From CBDDFS01 sp965227255 (GTDB lineage Bacteria > Bacteroidota > Bacteroidia > Flavobacteriales_E > Vicingaceae): 64,000 bases of DNA. A program made the position numbers and the translations under genes. The notes under the pieces are model-generated. The model ran no database searches. It saw only the letters and a list, made by a program, of their open reading frames with translations, and was not told the DNA's origin. Below, piece after piece: positions 27,034 to 37,400 of the stretch (position 1 is its first letter; each line of letters starts with the position of its first letter). The stretch covers positions 1,570,966 to 1,634,965 of the forward strand of contig CBDDFS010000002.1 of the NCBI GenBank assembly GCA_965227255.1, in the 5' to 3' direction.

Positions 27034-28077
27034 ATGTTAATTGTTTTAGAATATTTCCAAAAGCTGGGAAAGCTTTTCAAACTTTCCTTTTTTACACTGG
27101 CATTTATTTTGACATCCTCTCAGCAAGGAATGGCTCAGGATATTCATTTCTCTCAGTATCTGTCAGCTCCCTTCAATCTAAATCCTGCACTCACCGGAGA
27201 TTTTAAAGGAGACTACAGATTGATTGGTAACTACAGGAATCAATGGAGAAGCATCACTGTTCCTTACAAGACCTATGGAATTGCTGGAGACATGACAAAT
27301 GTGGCCGGAGTTCGAAATCTTTCAGGAGGATTGTCAATTTACAATGATCAGGCCGGTGACTCAAGAATGAATACCCTAATTGTTCAATTATCAGGAAGCT
27401 ATGGGTATGCATTAACCTCCGATTCTGCGCATTCAATTTATTTTGGATTGATGCCTTCGATTCATCGACAGGAATTTGATTACTCTGAATTGAATTTCGA
27501 CAATCAGTATGATAATCAAAAGGGAGTGCACGATCCAAACATTCCCAGTGGGGAATTGCAAGACCAGACGGCTGTGAGCTATTTCAATTTGGCCACAGGT
27601 ATAAGATATAATTACGCCATTGCACCCAGACACAATGTGGAATTGGGATTCAGTATATATAATATGTTGGGCACGAATAGATATTTCCTTGTTGACGAAA
27701 CTTCAGACATGAGGAGGTACAATCTTCACGCCAATTACCAGGTGAAAGTTTGGGACAAGATTGATCTTTTACCCGGAATGCTTTTCAACAGTCAGGGAAA
27801 GAATAGAAATCTGGTACTCGGAAGTTCAGCTCGATATCTTTTTAACGGTTATACGGCCTTCCATGCAGGCTTTTGGTACAGAAATCAGGATGCAATGTTT
27901 ACGACCTTCGGAATTACTTATCAAAGCCTGTATATGGGATTCAGCTATGACATAAACACCTCTGAATTGAATGATGCGAGCAACGGCCAGGGAGCGTATG
28001 AGCTATCCTTGATTTATGTTTTCAGAAAATTCAAACCAAACAAGGGAAAGTACTTATCTTGTCCAAATTATCTGTGA
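27034..28077 (+). CDS. PorP/SprF family outer membrane protein
   Basis: A 347-residue predicted outer-membrane beta-barrel. After a rather long signal peptide (cleaved after GMAQ, about residue 35) comes the family start DIHFSQYLSAPFNLNPALTGDFKGDYRLIGNYRNQW. Typical strands follow, for example SGGLSIYNDQAGDS, LNLATGIRYNYA-type and AGFWYRNQDAMFTTFGITYQSLYMGFSYDIN. Family members help deliver or anchor T9SS cargo such as SprB. The next gene, 10 nt downstream, is a PorE-like OmpA/PD40 protein; this pair order is standard in Bacteroidota. A near-match -7 box (TAAATTTA, 27018-27025) lies just before the ATG. Confidence 0.93.
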   Translation: MLIVLEYFQKLGKLFKLSFFTLAFILTSSQQGMAQDIHFSQYLSAPFNLNPALTGDFKGDYRLIGNYRNQWRSITVPYKTYGIAGDMTNVAGVRNLSGGLSIYNDQAGDSRMNTLIVQLSGSYGYALTSDSAHSIYFGLMPSIHRQEFDYSELNFDNQYDNQKGVHDPNIPSGELQDQTAVSYFNLATGIRYNYAIAPRHNVELGFSIYNMLGTNRYFLVDETSDMRRYNLHANYQVKVWDKIDLLPGMLFNSQGKNRNLVLGSSARYLFNGYTAFHAGFWYRNQDAMFTTFGITYQSLYMGFSYDINTSELNDASNGQGAYELSLIYVFRKFKPNKGKYLSCPNYL

Positions 28078-28087
28078 GCTTTAGCCA

Positions 28088-29995
28088 ATGCTGAGACGAT
28101 TCCCTGTTCTGTTTAGTCTTCTTGTATTCTCTAATCTTACCTGGTCCCAGATGCATAAAAAATACCAGGAAGTTGGGGATAAATTGATGGAGAAAGGAGA
28201 TTATGCCGGAGCAGCCAAAAACTACCACCTCGGATTGAAACAGGATTCAAGCGATGCTTCTCTGCGATTCGCTTATGCCCAATCATTGCGACTGACCAAT
28301 AATTACAAAAAAGCAGCTTTCTATTATGAGTCTGTTCGAAAGCATGACAAGGAAAGAAAATACCTGGAGTCCATGCACTATGCCGGTGAAATGTACAAGT
28401 ACCTGGGTAATTACAAGAAATCTCTTAAAGAACATACAAGGTATGCGAAAAGATATAGGGGTGATAAAAACAAATACGAATACTTAAAGTCAAAACATGA
28501 AGTAGATAATTCATTGAAGCTCATTCATTTGATGAAGGATACAGTGGATCTGTACCTGGATAATGATCATCCGGTTAACACGGCTTATTCAGAATTTGGC
28601 GCATATATAGAGAATGATACCATGCTGATGTATAGCACGCTGACTTCCGATTCTCTGAAGAACAGACTTGTGCTCGATAGCAATACCTACTTCGCCCGGA
28701 TTCATCTCGCTGAATTTAATTCCAAATGGGAAGGAAAAGGTCCACATCCGGTTTTTCATGAGGAGGAAGAAATGCATATAGCCAATGCTACATACTCTCC
28801 CGACAGGGAATATGTATTTTATTCTGAATGTTCAGACGGTAAATGCCAGATCATAAGGGCTTTGAATAACAATGGTGAATGGTCAGAGTTTGAAGTTCTT
28901 CCGGATAAGATTAATCTGCCCGGCTTCACAAGTACGCAACCATATTTGGCAAGGGTTGATGGTTATGATTTATTGTTCTTTTCTTCCGATCGTCCCAATG
29001 GTCATGGCAAATTGGATATATGGTACACTATAGCTTATAGCAATGGTCTGTATGAGGATCCAATTAATCTGGGAGACAGTATCAATAGTCCGGGAAATGA
29101 TATTTGTCCATTTTATTTTGATGCCGAAAGAGCTCTGTACTTCAGCAGCGACTGGCATTATGGTTTGGGAGGATTTGACATATTTCGATGCATAAACCTA
29201 GGAAAGAAGTATTCAAAAGCTGAAAACCTGGGTCTTCCTTTTAATTCCTCATACAACGACCTGTATTTCAGGAATTTTGGGAAACAAGCTGTTTTGACTT
29301 CCAATCGTGAGGGATCACTTACGGATCAGTACGAAAACTGCTGTAATGATCTTTTCTTTTTTGAGTACGAAGCAAAGACCATCATTCCTGAGGTTGAGAT
29401 GTCATATCTGGATCGAATTGAAAAATTACTTCCATTAAGATTATTCTTCCATAACGATGAGCCGAATCCGAGATCAACAGATACGACCACCAGTATTCTA
29501 TACAGCGCCTCATATTTGAACTATATTGGTAAGATCGCGACGTATGAAAGGGAGTATTCCAGGGGCCTTAAAGGACTGGATAAAGAAGAAGCCCAGGAAG
29601 AAATCAATCACTTTTTCCAAAGTGAAGTCAAACTTGGATATTCCGATCTGAAAGAAGCGTGTAACTTAATACTAAATGAACTTGAACGTGGTACCGAATT
29701 AGAGCTCGTAATAAAGGGTTATGCCAGTCCTCTTTCCAGGTCAGATTATAACAAAAGACTAACACTTCGAAGGATATCTTCTGTAAAAAATGAACTTGAG
29801 TTTTTTCAATCTGGAGCTTTAGTGAAATATCTTGAGTCTGGACAGCTCAAAATAAACTCCATTCCTTTTGGTGAAGATCGATTGTCGGCCAGAGTTAGTG
29901 ATGATTTGAATGATAAAAGAAATGCAATCTACTCCAAAAAGGCCTCGTTTGAACGACGAGTCGAAATTCTCTCCGTGAGAAAAATAACTCCATAA
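28088..29995 (+). CDS. PorE-like TPR/PD40/OmpA family protein
   Basis: A 635-residue envelope protein co-transcribed with the PorP-like gene. Signal peptide to about residue 20 (NLTWSQ); TPR repeats (about 25-140: KGDYAGAAKNYHLGLKQD, NYKKAAFYYESVRKHD); PD40 propeller segments (about 170-420: YSPDREYVFYSECSDG, LLFFSSDRPNGHGKLDIWY, YFSSDWHYGLGGFDIF). The OmpA-like end (LELVIKGYASPLSRSDYNKRLTLRRISSVKNELEFF) has GYASP instead of GHTD, as is usual for this subgroup. It probably links a PorP-type barrel to peptidoglycan. The 366-nt gap that follows ends the transcript. Confidence 0.9.
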   Translation: MLRRFPVLFSLLVFSNLTWSQMHKKYQEVGDKLMEKGDYAGAAKNYHLGLKQDSSDASLRFAYAQSLRLTNNYKKAAFYYESVRKHDKERKYLESMHYAGEMYKYLGNYKKSLKEHTRYAKRYRGDKNKYEYLKSKHEVDNSLKLIHLMKDTVDLYLDNDHPVNTAYSEFGAYIENDTMLMYSTLTSDSLKNRLVLDSNTYFARIHLAEFNSKWEGKGPHPVFHEEEEMHIANATYSPDREYVFYSECSDGKCQIIRALNNNGEWSEFEVLPDKINLPGFTSTQPYLARVDGYDLLFFSSDRPNGHGKLDIWYTIAYSNGLYEDPINLGDSINSPGNDICPFYFDAERALYFSSDWHYGLGGFDIFRCINLGKKYSKAENLGLPFNSSYNDLYFRNFGKQAVLTSNREGSLTDQYENCCNDLFFFEYEAKTIIPEVEMSYLDRIEKLLPLRLFFHNDEPNPRSTDTTTSILYSASYLNYIGKIATYEREYSRGLKGLDKEEAQEEINHFFQSEVKLGYSDLKEACNLILNELERGTELELVIKGYASPLSRSDYNKRLTLRRISSVKNELEFFQSGALVKYLESGQLKINSIPFGEDRLSARVSDDLNDKRNAIYSKKASFERRVEILSVRKITP

Positions 29996-30361
29996 ATTTT
30001 ACTTGCATTTAGCAATTAAGAATACCACGTATTTAGGAATGCAATATTACAAGATGTCTCTGTAACCACTTGTTAATTGGGCATTCTTCATAATTGAATA
30101 ACTGAGTTTTCTCCGGAAAATATTCTTAGGCTTCCATTTTTAGAACAAAGCTCAGATAGCTTTTCCAATTTTTTTCTTTTTCTCGTTGAACATTTGTTAC
30201 CGATAAATGTTCAATGTTATATGCTCGAGATATATCCATATGTATCTATTAAAATATTTATATGAATATCATAAAGAATATAAATAAAATTATATGCGAT
30301 TCTTTGGGTTTATTTGTTGAATTAATTAACGAATTCTCTAAACACAATTAAACTATATATT
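29996..30361 (+). promoter_or_regulatory. AT-rich leader region of the first beta-helix gene
   Basis: No gene was found in these 366 nt. Near the start is a loose inverted repeat TTGCATT (30003-30009) and AATGCAA (30038-30044) that might end the PorE-like transcript. The later part is very AT-rich and holds the strong inverted repeat at 30186-30214. No perfect TAnnTTTG box was found close to the ATG at 30362; the nearest is TTTATTTG (30309-30316) with one mismatch. Confidence 0.4.
30186..30214. promoter_or_regulatory. Perfect 10-bp inverted repeat upstream of beta-helix gene 1
   Basis: Left arm TTGAACATTT (30186-30195), 9-nt spacer, right arm AAATGTTCAA (30205-30214). All ten pairs match. 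No T-run follows, so it is not a typical terminator. Its distance of about 150 nt before the ATG fits an operator or a hairpin in the mRNA leader. No equivalent repeat of this sequence is seen before the second beta-helix gene. Confidence 0.5.
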
Positions 30362-33300
30362 ATGAGAAATTCTACCAATTTTTTTAAAAGGTTTGACCGT
30401 AAAAGGTCGATCTTGAAGCTGGCAGCTGTTTCTTTGGTGACTCTATTTAGCTTTTCTGTTGCCAATGCGCAGTTGTCTTCGGGGACGTATTACATTAATG
30501 GTAATCAGCCCACCGGAGGTAATTCCTACCAATCTTTTGCGGCATTTTTCACTGCCCTTTCGAATGCCGGAAATGCCATCTCCTCTCCTGGAATCGAACT
30601 TCGGGTCGTTCCTCAAACAGGGGGTTATAATGAACAATTTGAAATTCCGGCCATTTCAGGACTGGGTCCTTGTGGAACAGGCTGTGAAGCCCGCTTGATC
30701 ATCCGAGGTGATGGTACATCGGATACAAGGGTTCATTTTGCGGCCAATTCATCCACCAACGGTTATGCTGTTGTTTTTGTCAATGGTGGTGACTATATCA
30801 CTTTTGACAGTTTGATGATTGAGAATACGGCCACCACGGGGTACAACTTCGGACTTAAACTTTACAAAAACTCGTCTTACATTAACTTGACAAATTCTCA
30901 TGTCAAAGTAAGAACTGGTACCTGGAGCAGTGGTTATGCCTATGCTTTGGCCTCTACAGATGCCACTACATTTCCAAGTGGAGATCCATTGAACCCTCAT
31001 CATTGTATGATCCAGAATAACACTTTCGAAGGTGGATACTACAATGTTTACTGGTATGGGGGGTCCTCGACTACGGGAACCTGGCCATCTGACATTGATT
31101 TTTCTGGAAACACCTTTGAGCAGTACTATTTCTATGGTTTGTATACGAGGTATGTGCTTGACTTGAATGTTCACAATAACATTGCAGATGGTTCGAACAC
31201 AGGTTCAACATCAGCCTATGCCTTTTATGTAGGTTGGTCAAACAATGTGAATGTAACGAACAACATTGTAGACAATGGTAATGGATACGGTATCAACGTT
31301 TGGTTCTGTAACTATTACAACACTGGAAACATCAGTGGACAGTCGATCATCGCCAATAATCAGGTGTATGGAAACCAAAATGGAAGCTTCCATTATGGCT
31401 TAAGGGTATACCGAGGACAGAATTGGGAAATTGCTTACAACAGTATTTATTACGGTTCTGCCATGACAAGCACGGCTTATGGTCTATACTTATATTATCT
31501 GACGGGCACGAGCAATAATGTTCGAAACAACGTAGTTAGAGCCGAAAATGCAGGTAGCTCATATGGGGTTTACATGTTCAGCAGTACCTTTGGTACATTC
31601 GATTACAACACTTTCTACACTGAGAAGCAAACCGGTATGCGCTATCGATGGGCTGGAACAGATTATACAACATTCAGTTCGTTCCAAAGTGCGTCCAGTA
31701 CTAATGCCAATTCGCAGGAAGCAGATCCATCTTTCGTAGCTATAGACGACCTTCATGTCAACGGTGCAAATCTTTATGCCCAGGGTGTACCTATCCCAGG
31801 TGTTACACTGGATATCGATGGAACTACAAGATCTACGACAGCACCTTCGCATGGAGTGCATGAATTCATTCCGCCTCAAAACGATGCTGGTGTTGTGACA
31901 TTCGCAAACCCAGTTGCTGTTTGTGCTGATACGGGTATTACGGTAGAAGTTACAGTAAGAAACTTTGGTATTCAGCCTCTATCATCTTTTGATATCGACT
32001 GGTCATGGACTGGAAATGGATCAACATCAGGAAGTGGAAGTCAATCAATTACAGCCTCACCGGCTCTGGCAACAGGTGCGGATACTACCTTCCAGATCAC
32101 GACGATTGCTATGACAAGTGGTGCACCTGGATATGATTTTAGAGCTTACACTTCAAATCCTAACAACGTAACAGATGAGAACTTCGAGAACGATACACTC
32201 GATTATTATACTCAAACAGCAATGGATGGAGCTTACACTATCGGTGGAACATCACCTGACTTTGCTACGTTCAACGATGCCGTCACGGGTCTTGAAACAT
32301 TCGGTGTTTGTGGTCCAGTAACTCTTTATGCGAGAGCCGGAACATACACTGAAAGAATCGTGATCGGAGATTTGGTTGGTGTGAGTTCAATGAATACGGT
32401 GACCTTTACAGCTGACACGAATAATACTGGTCCTGTAAACATCGAATTTACATCCACGAGTACATCGAATGCCGGTGTGATAAGACTGGATGGAGCTCAA
32501 TACATTACAATTGATGGTTATGACATTGAGAACCTGCAGACTGGTAATTACGGTGATGTAATTTGGATTTCAGGTGCATCTCACGATATCACAATTTCGA
32601 ACAACACGATCAGTAACAGTTCGACTGCTTTCAGTTCTAGACCAATTTATGTTTACATGTTTGGTTTTGATGGGGAGAATATTCATGTACTGAATAATAC
32701 TATTTCAGGTGGTTACTATGGAGCTTATTTCTATGGATATGACGGTTCTGGTCCTGGTCTGGACGGATTGAGATTTGAATACAATACTGTATCAGATGCA
32801 AACCGTTATGGAGTATATATGTCTCAGTTCAAGAATGCAACAGTCATGAACAATGACATTGATGCTACAGGTGGAACTTCCAGTACATTCAGTTATGGAT
32901 TGCAAATGTGGGGTTACGGATCTGGTTATTACATAGAGAACAACAAGATCAAAGCCAACTACTATGGATTGTATCTTGGTTCTTTGAGTGGATCTTCTCA
33001 GAATTATTCCAGTGTTATTAATAACAAAGTAATGATTGGAGACAGTGCCGCAGGTATCACAAATGGTTTCTATGCATTCTATATGACGAATTCTGGATTC
33101 TTCAATATTGCTCATAATCTGTTCATTAGTCAGACTTCAAACGGCTTTGCCGCTTGGATGTCAGGTGGATTGAATAAGGTTCACAACAATATTTTTGCCA
33201 GAGTGAATGGTGGTCAGACTCTGAACATCAATGGTGCGTATACTGTTACTGAAATGGATAACAACGCCTATCATCTCCTTAATGGCGCAACAAATGGTCT

Positions 33301-34210
33301 GTCTTATTCTCAGGGCCTTGGATTTGATGCGAATGGAGTAGAAGTGGGAGAGTTGTACATAAACCTTGATTCACTCTTTACTTGTAACGATACATTAGTT
33401 GGAGCCGGAGCGCCACTATCCTATGTGCCATATGACATTGACATGGGAGGAAGAAGTTCTTCTGCGCCAACGATTGGACCACACGAGTATGTTACAACAG
33501 ATGCATTCTCATTAGGAGAAGATCAAAAACTCTGTATTGGTGATACTTTGTATTTAGGTTCAAACATTGCCGGTGCAACTTACTCATGGAATACTGGTGA
33601 CACAACTGGTGTTATCATGGTTACTCAGCCTGGAACATATGGCGTAACGGTTAATGGCGGTTGTGCGAATAATGCTCAGGATGAGGTTATTGTAGAAGAC
33701 GGTGCTGCAGTGCCTGATTTCATTCCTGATTCTTCATGGATGACAATCACATTCCAGAACACTTCTACAAATGCAGATATGTGGATGTGGGACTTTGGTG
33801 ACGGAACATCATCAACAGATGAGAATCCTGTTCACCTATACACTACACCTGGTATTTATACTGTTTGCTTAACAGCAACAGGGGATTGTGACAGCGATCA
33901 GATCTGTAAAGATGTGAGAGCTTGGGATGGAGTAGGAGTAGCTGAGTTTGATGCGAACAGCGCCATCTCAATCTATCCTAACCCAGCTTCTGATGTTCTT
34001 ACAATTGAAACGGATGGAGTACCAGGAAACATATTAAGTATTGAAATCTCTAACATTTCAGGTCAGGTTGTAATGACGAGCCAGTTGAATGACTTTAACG
34101 GCTATGTCAAAGAAGACCTAGACATAAACGAATTGACTAAAGGTGTTTACTTCGTGAAGATATTTACGAACGAAGTGACTACTGCTAAGAGATTGGTTGT
34201 TAATAAATAA
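30362..34210 (+). CDS. Giant beta-helix/PKD surface protein with T9SS sorting domain (copy 1)
   Basis: A 1282-residue secreted protein. Signal peptide to about residue 36 (SVANAQ). Region 1 (about 40-505) is a right-handed parallel beta-helix with Asn- and Gly-rich coils (NNTFEGGYYNVYW, NNIADGSNTG). A CARDB-like domain follows (NDAGVVTFANPVAVCADTGI; about 513-612). Region 2 (about 620-1050) is a second beta-helix beginning YTIGGTSPDFATFNDAV. Then an Ig-like domain (LCIGDTLYLGSNIAGATYSWN), a PKD domain (WMWDFGDGTSSTDENPVHLY) and a type A sorting domain (SIYPNPASDVLTI to ELTKGVYFVKIFT). Cell-surface adhesion or polysaccharide contact is likely; no catalytic residues were identified. A near-identical architecture repeats 240 nt downstream. 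Confidence 0.93.
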   Translation: MRNSTNFFKRFDRKRSILKLAAVSLVTLFSFSVANAQLSSGTYYINGNQPTGGNSYQSFAAFFTALSNAGNAISSPGIELRVVPQTGGYNEQFEIPAISGLGPCGTGCEARLIIRGDGTSDTRVHFAANSSTNGYAVVFVNGGDYITFDSLMIENTATTGYNFGLKLYKNSSYINLTNSHVKVRTGTWSSGYAYALASTDATTFPSGDPLNPHHCMIQNNTFEGGYYNVYWYGGSSTTGTWPSDIDFSGNTFEQYYFYGLYTRYVLDLNVHNNIADGSNTGSTSAYAFYVGWSNNVNVTNNIVDNGNGYGINVWFCNYYNTGNISGQSIIANNQVYGNQNGSFHYGLRVYRGQNWEIAYNSIYYGSAMTSTAYGLYLYYLTGTSNNVRNNVVRAENAGSSYGVYMFSSTFGTFDYNTFYTEKQTGMRYRWAGTDYTTFSSFQSASSTNANSQEADPSFVAIDDLHVNGANLYAQGVPIPGVTLDIDGTTRSTTAPSHGVHEFIPPQNDAGVVTFANPVAVCADTGITVEVTVRNFGIQPLSSFDIDWSWTGNGSTSGSGSQSITASPALATGADTTFQITTIAMTSGAPGYDFRAYTSNPNNVTDENFENDTLDYYTQTAMDGAYTIGGTSPDFATFNDAVTGLETFGVCGPVTLYARAGTYTERIVIGDLVGVSSMNTVTFTADTNNTGPVNIEFTSTSTSNAGVIRLDGAQYITIDGYDIENLQTGNYGDVIWISGASHDITISNNTISNSSTAFSSRPIYVYMFGFDGENIHVLNNTISGGYYGAYFYGYDGSGPGLDGLRFEYNTVSDANRYGVYMSQFKNATVMNNDIDATGGTSSTFSYGLQMWGYGSGYYIENNKIKANYYGLYLGSLSGSSQNYSSVINNKVMIGDSAAGITNGFYAFYMTNSGFFNIAHNLFISQTSNGFAAWMSGGLNKVHNNIFARVNGGQTLNINGAYTVTEMDNNAYHLLNGATNGLSYSQGLGFDANGVEVGELYINLDSLFTCNDTLVGAGAPLSYVPYDIDMGGRSSSAPTIGPHEYVTTDAFSLGEDQKLCIGDTLYLGSNIAGATYSWNTGDTTGVIMVTQPGTYGVTVNGGCANNAQDEVIVEDGAAVPDFIPDSSWMTITFQNTSTNADMWMWDFGDGTSSTDENPVHLYTTPGIYTVCLTATGDCDSDQICKDVRAWDGVGVAEFDANSAISIYPNPASDVLTIETDGVPGNILSIEISNISGQVVMTSQLNDFNGYVKEDLDINELTKGVYFVKIFTNEVTTAKRLVVNK

Positions 34211-34220
34211 ATTCAAGATA

Positions 34221-34258
34221 GGAATCCTCCTTTCGGAGAGATCGGAGGATTCCTTTTT
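34221..34258 (+). terminator. Rho-independent terminator after beta-helix gene 1
   Basis: A perfect 10-bp stem, GGAATCCTCC (34221-34230) with GGAGGATTCC (34244-34253), a 13-nt loop and a T5 run. It lies 11 nt after the stop and separates the two tandem genes into distinct transcripts. Confidence 0.85.
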
Positions 34259-34378
34259 CTACTCATAAAAATCCTCGTAATCGTTTATTGAATTGGGCTT
34301 ATAAGCATTTTTGACGGAGCATTTTGCAATTTTTTGCTAATTTTCCGTCGTTTTCAGGAGTTAAATTATTAAGGAATA

Positions 34379-34399
34379 GATATTTTATCATTAAATATC
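34379..34399. promoter_or_regulatory. AT-rich inverted repeat and near-consensus -7 box before beta-helix gene 2
   Basis: GATATTT (34379-34385) and AAATATC (34393-34399) form a perfect 7-bp inverted repeat with a 7-nt spacer. A -7-like box TATATTTA (34406-34413, one mismatch) follows, about 36 nt before the ATG at 34450. A weaker repeat GACGGA/TCCGTC lies at 34313-34318 and 34344-34349. The 191 nt between the terminator and the ATG contain no gene and are probably the promoter of copy 2. Confidence 0.4.
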
Positions 34400-34449
34400 A
34401 TTTATTATATTTATCGACTGAATTTATTTATTAACCAATTCAATACATT

Positions 34450-37400
34450 ATGAGAAAATCTACGATTTTTTCTTCTGGGTCGCTCAGAAGACAGATTTTT
34501 AGAGTAATGGGCCTTGGTATTGCAGGGATTTTTTCCTTTTCTGTAGCTAATGCTCAGCTCGCCTCAGGTACGTATTACATTAACGGTAATCAACCTACAG
34601 GAGGTAACTCATACCAGTCATTTGCAGCTTTCTTTACGGCGCTGTCAAATGCAGGTAATGCAATTTCTTCACCAGGTATTCTGTTGAAAGTAGTTCCACA
34701 AACAGGTGGATACAATGAGCAGTTTACTATTCCTTCAATTTCAGGCCTAGGCCCTTGCGGTACAGGTTGTGAAGCTCGTTTAATCATCCGTGGTGACGGT
34801 ACTTCAGATACTAGAATTCACTATTCAGCGAATTCAACTACACACAGTTATTCTGTAGTTCACGTTCAGAGTACTTATATTTCACTTGATAGTATTACGG
34901 TTGAAAACACAGCTACAACTGGATATAACTATGCTGTGAAACTGAATAAGGGAGCTCACTACTTCAACGGTACGAATTCTCGCTTCAAATCCAGAAACAA
35001 TGGATACTCAAGTGGTTATTCTTACTCTTTCGTAACATCTGATGGTACGAGTTTCGTTAGTGGTGACCCTACAAATGCCAATAACTTCTTACTTGACAAT
35101 TGCGTCATTGATGGTGGATACTACGGTATGTACATCTATGGTGGTTCTAGCTCAAGTGGATCTTGGCCAGCTGGTAATACCATCCAGAACTGTACGTTCG
35201 AAAACTGGTATTATTATGGAGTTTACACAAGATACGTAGACGATCTTACTGTACACAACAACTTGTTTGATGCGTCAAACACAGGTGTTCAGTATGATTA
35301 CGCTGCGATGATCTATTATACGAACAACTCTACGTTCACAAATAACAGATTCGACAGCCCGGGTGCATACGCCATGAGATTCTATTATTGTAACTATTAC
35401 AATACAGTAAGTGGTCAATTCCTTGTTGCGAACAACTCAGTTCACGGAAATCAGAAGTATACTTACAACTATGCAATGTACTTCTACAGAGGACAGAATT
35501 TCTCAGTTCACTACAACAGTATAAACATGTCTAGCTCGTTGACTTCAACGACTTATCCATTTTATACTTATTTCTGGACTGGAAGTAACAACTACATTAC
35601 GAACAACGTAATTCTGAATAACACTTCGAATGGTACTAAGTATGGATACTATCTGAATAACTCTACAGTTAACCAGATGGATTACAATACATATTATAAT
35701 GAGAATAACGCAACATTGACTTATTATCATGGTGGTACTTATTCAGGTCTTTCTGCTCTTCAAAGTGGTACTGGTACCAATGCGAACTCTCAGGAAGCTG
35801 ATCCTTCTTTCGTTGCTGCTGATGACCTTCACGTAAATGGAGCTAACCTTTATGCTAAAGGTACTCCGGTTGCTGCAGTTACTACAGATATCGACGGAAC
35901 AACACGTTCTGCTACTGCTCCTAGCCACGGTGTTCACGAATTCATCCCACCACAAAATGATGCTGGTGTGACTGTATTCGCTAGCCCGGTTGCTGTTTGT
36001 GCAGATACTGGTATCAGTGTTCAGGTAACTGTAAGAAACTTTGGTATTCAAACTCTTACTTCATTTGATCTTGACTGGTCTTGGACTGGTAATGGTTCTA
36101 CATCTGGAAGTGGTGGATCTTCGTATTCAGTGTCTCCAGGTCTTGCTACAGGAGCTGATACTACATTCCAGATCACAACGATTGCTATGACAAATGGTGC
36201 TCCAGGTTACAACTTCATGGCTTATACGTCCATGCCAAACAACGTAACTGATGAGAACTTTGAGAATGATACAGCTAAATATTATACACAAACAGCCATG
36301 GATGGTGCTTACACTATTGGTGGTACTAGTCCTGATTTCGCTACATTTAATGATGCGGTAACTGGATTGAGCACATTTGGTGTTTGTGGTCCTGTAACTT
36401 TTTACGCAAGAGCTGGAACATATACTGAAAGAGTTGAAATTAACTCTCTTGTTGGTACAAGTGCAATTAACACGGTTACTTTCACAACTGACACGAATAA
36501 TACAGGTCCTGTAAATGTTGAGTATACTTCAACAAGTTCATCAGATGCCGGTGTATTCAAGATTGACGGTTCATCATACATCACAATTGATGGTTATGAC
36601 ATTGAGAACCTTCAAACTGGATCTTATGCTGATGTAATCTGGATTACAGGTAACTCTCATGATATTACTCTTTCTAATAACACAATTAGCAACAGTTCTA
36701 CTTCGTTCAATTCTCGTCCACTATATGTTTACACATATGGATTTAGTGGTGAGAATATCCATGTTATGAACAATGACATCTCAGGTGGATATTATTGTGC
36801 ATATTTCTATGGATACGATGGTTCTGGACCTGGTTTGAGTGGATTGATGTTCAATAACAACAATGTTGGAAATGCCTATTATTATGGTGTTTACATGTCT
36901 CAGTTTAAAGACGCTCAGATCAACTATAACAACGTAGATCAAGTAGGAGGAAGCTCTTATGTGAATTCTTACGGTATGATGTTATATGGATACGGAAGTA
37001 ACTATGAATTGATTGGTAACAGAGTACATGCTGGTTACTATGGAATGTATTGCTATTACATGAGTGGTACTTCACAGCAGTATTCTTCTTATATCAACAA
37101 CAAGGTTATGATTGGTGATACGGCTACTGGAATTACAAATGGATACTACGGTCTGTATTTCTATCAGAGTGGATTCTTTAACATCGCTCACAACCTTATC
37201 TTGAGTCAAACTACAAACGGTTACACTTGTTACCTATATGGTGGTTTGAACCACGTTCATAACAACATCTTCGGTAGAGTAAACTCAGGTACGAACCTTT
37301 ACATTAACGGTTCTTACACTGTTACAGATATGGACAACAATGCTTACTTGATGGCCGGTGGTGCTGCAGGTGGTGGACTGTCTTACTCTCAGGGACTTGG

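Noticed and set aside
31559..33115. Minus-strand frames of about 105 codons within beta-helix gene 1
   Set aside because: Cys- and Ile-rich antisense shadows of Asn/Thr/Gly repeats; similar shadows occur in copy 2.
34221..34449. Attachment site or insertion sequence between the two beta-helix genes
   Set aside because: No transposase, no flanking direct repeats; the only clear element is a terminator. The pair is explained by tandem duplication.
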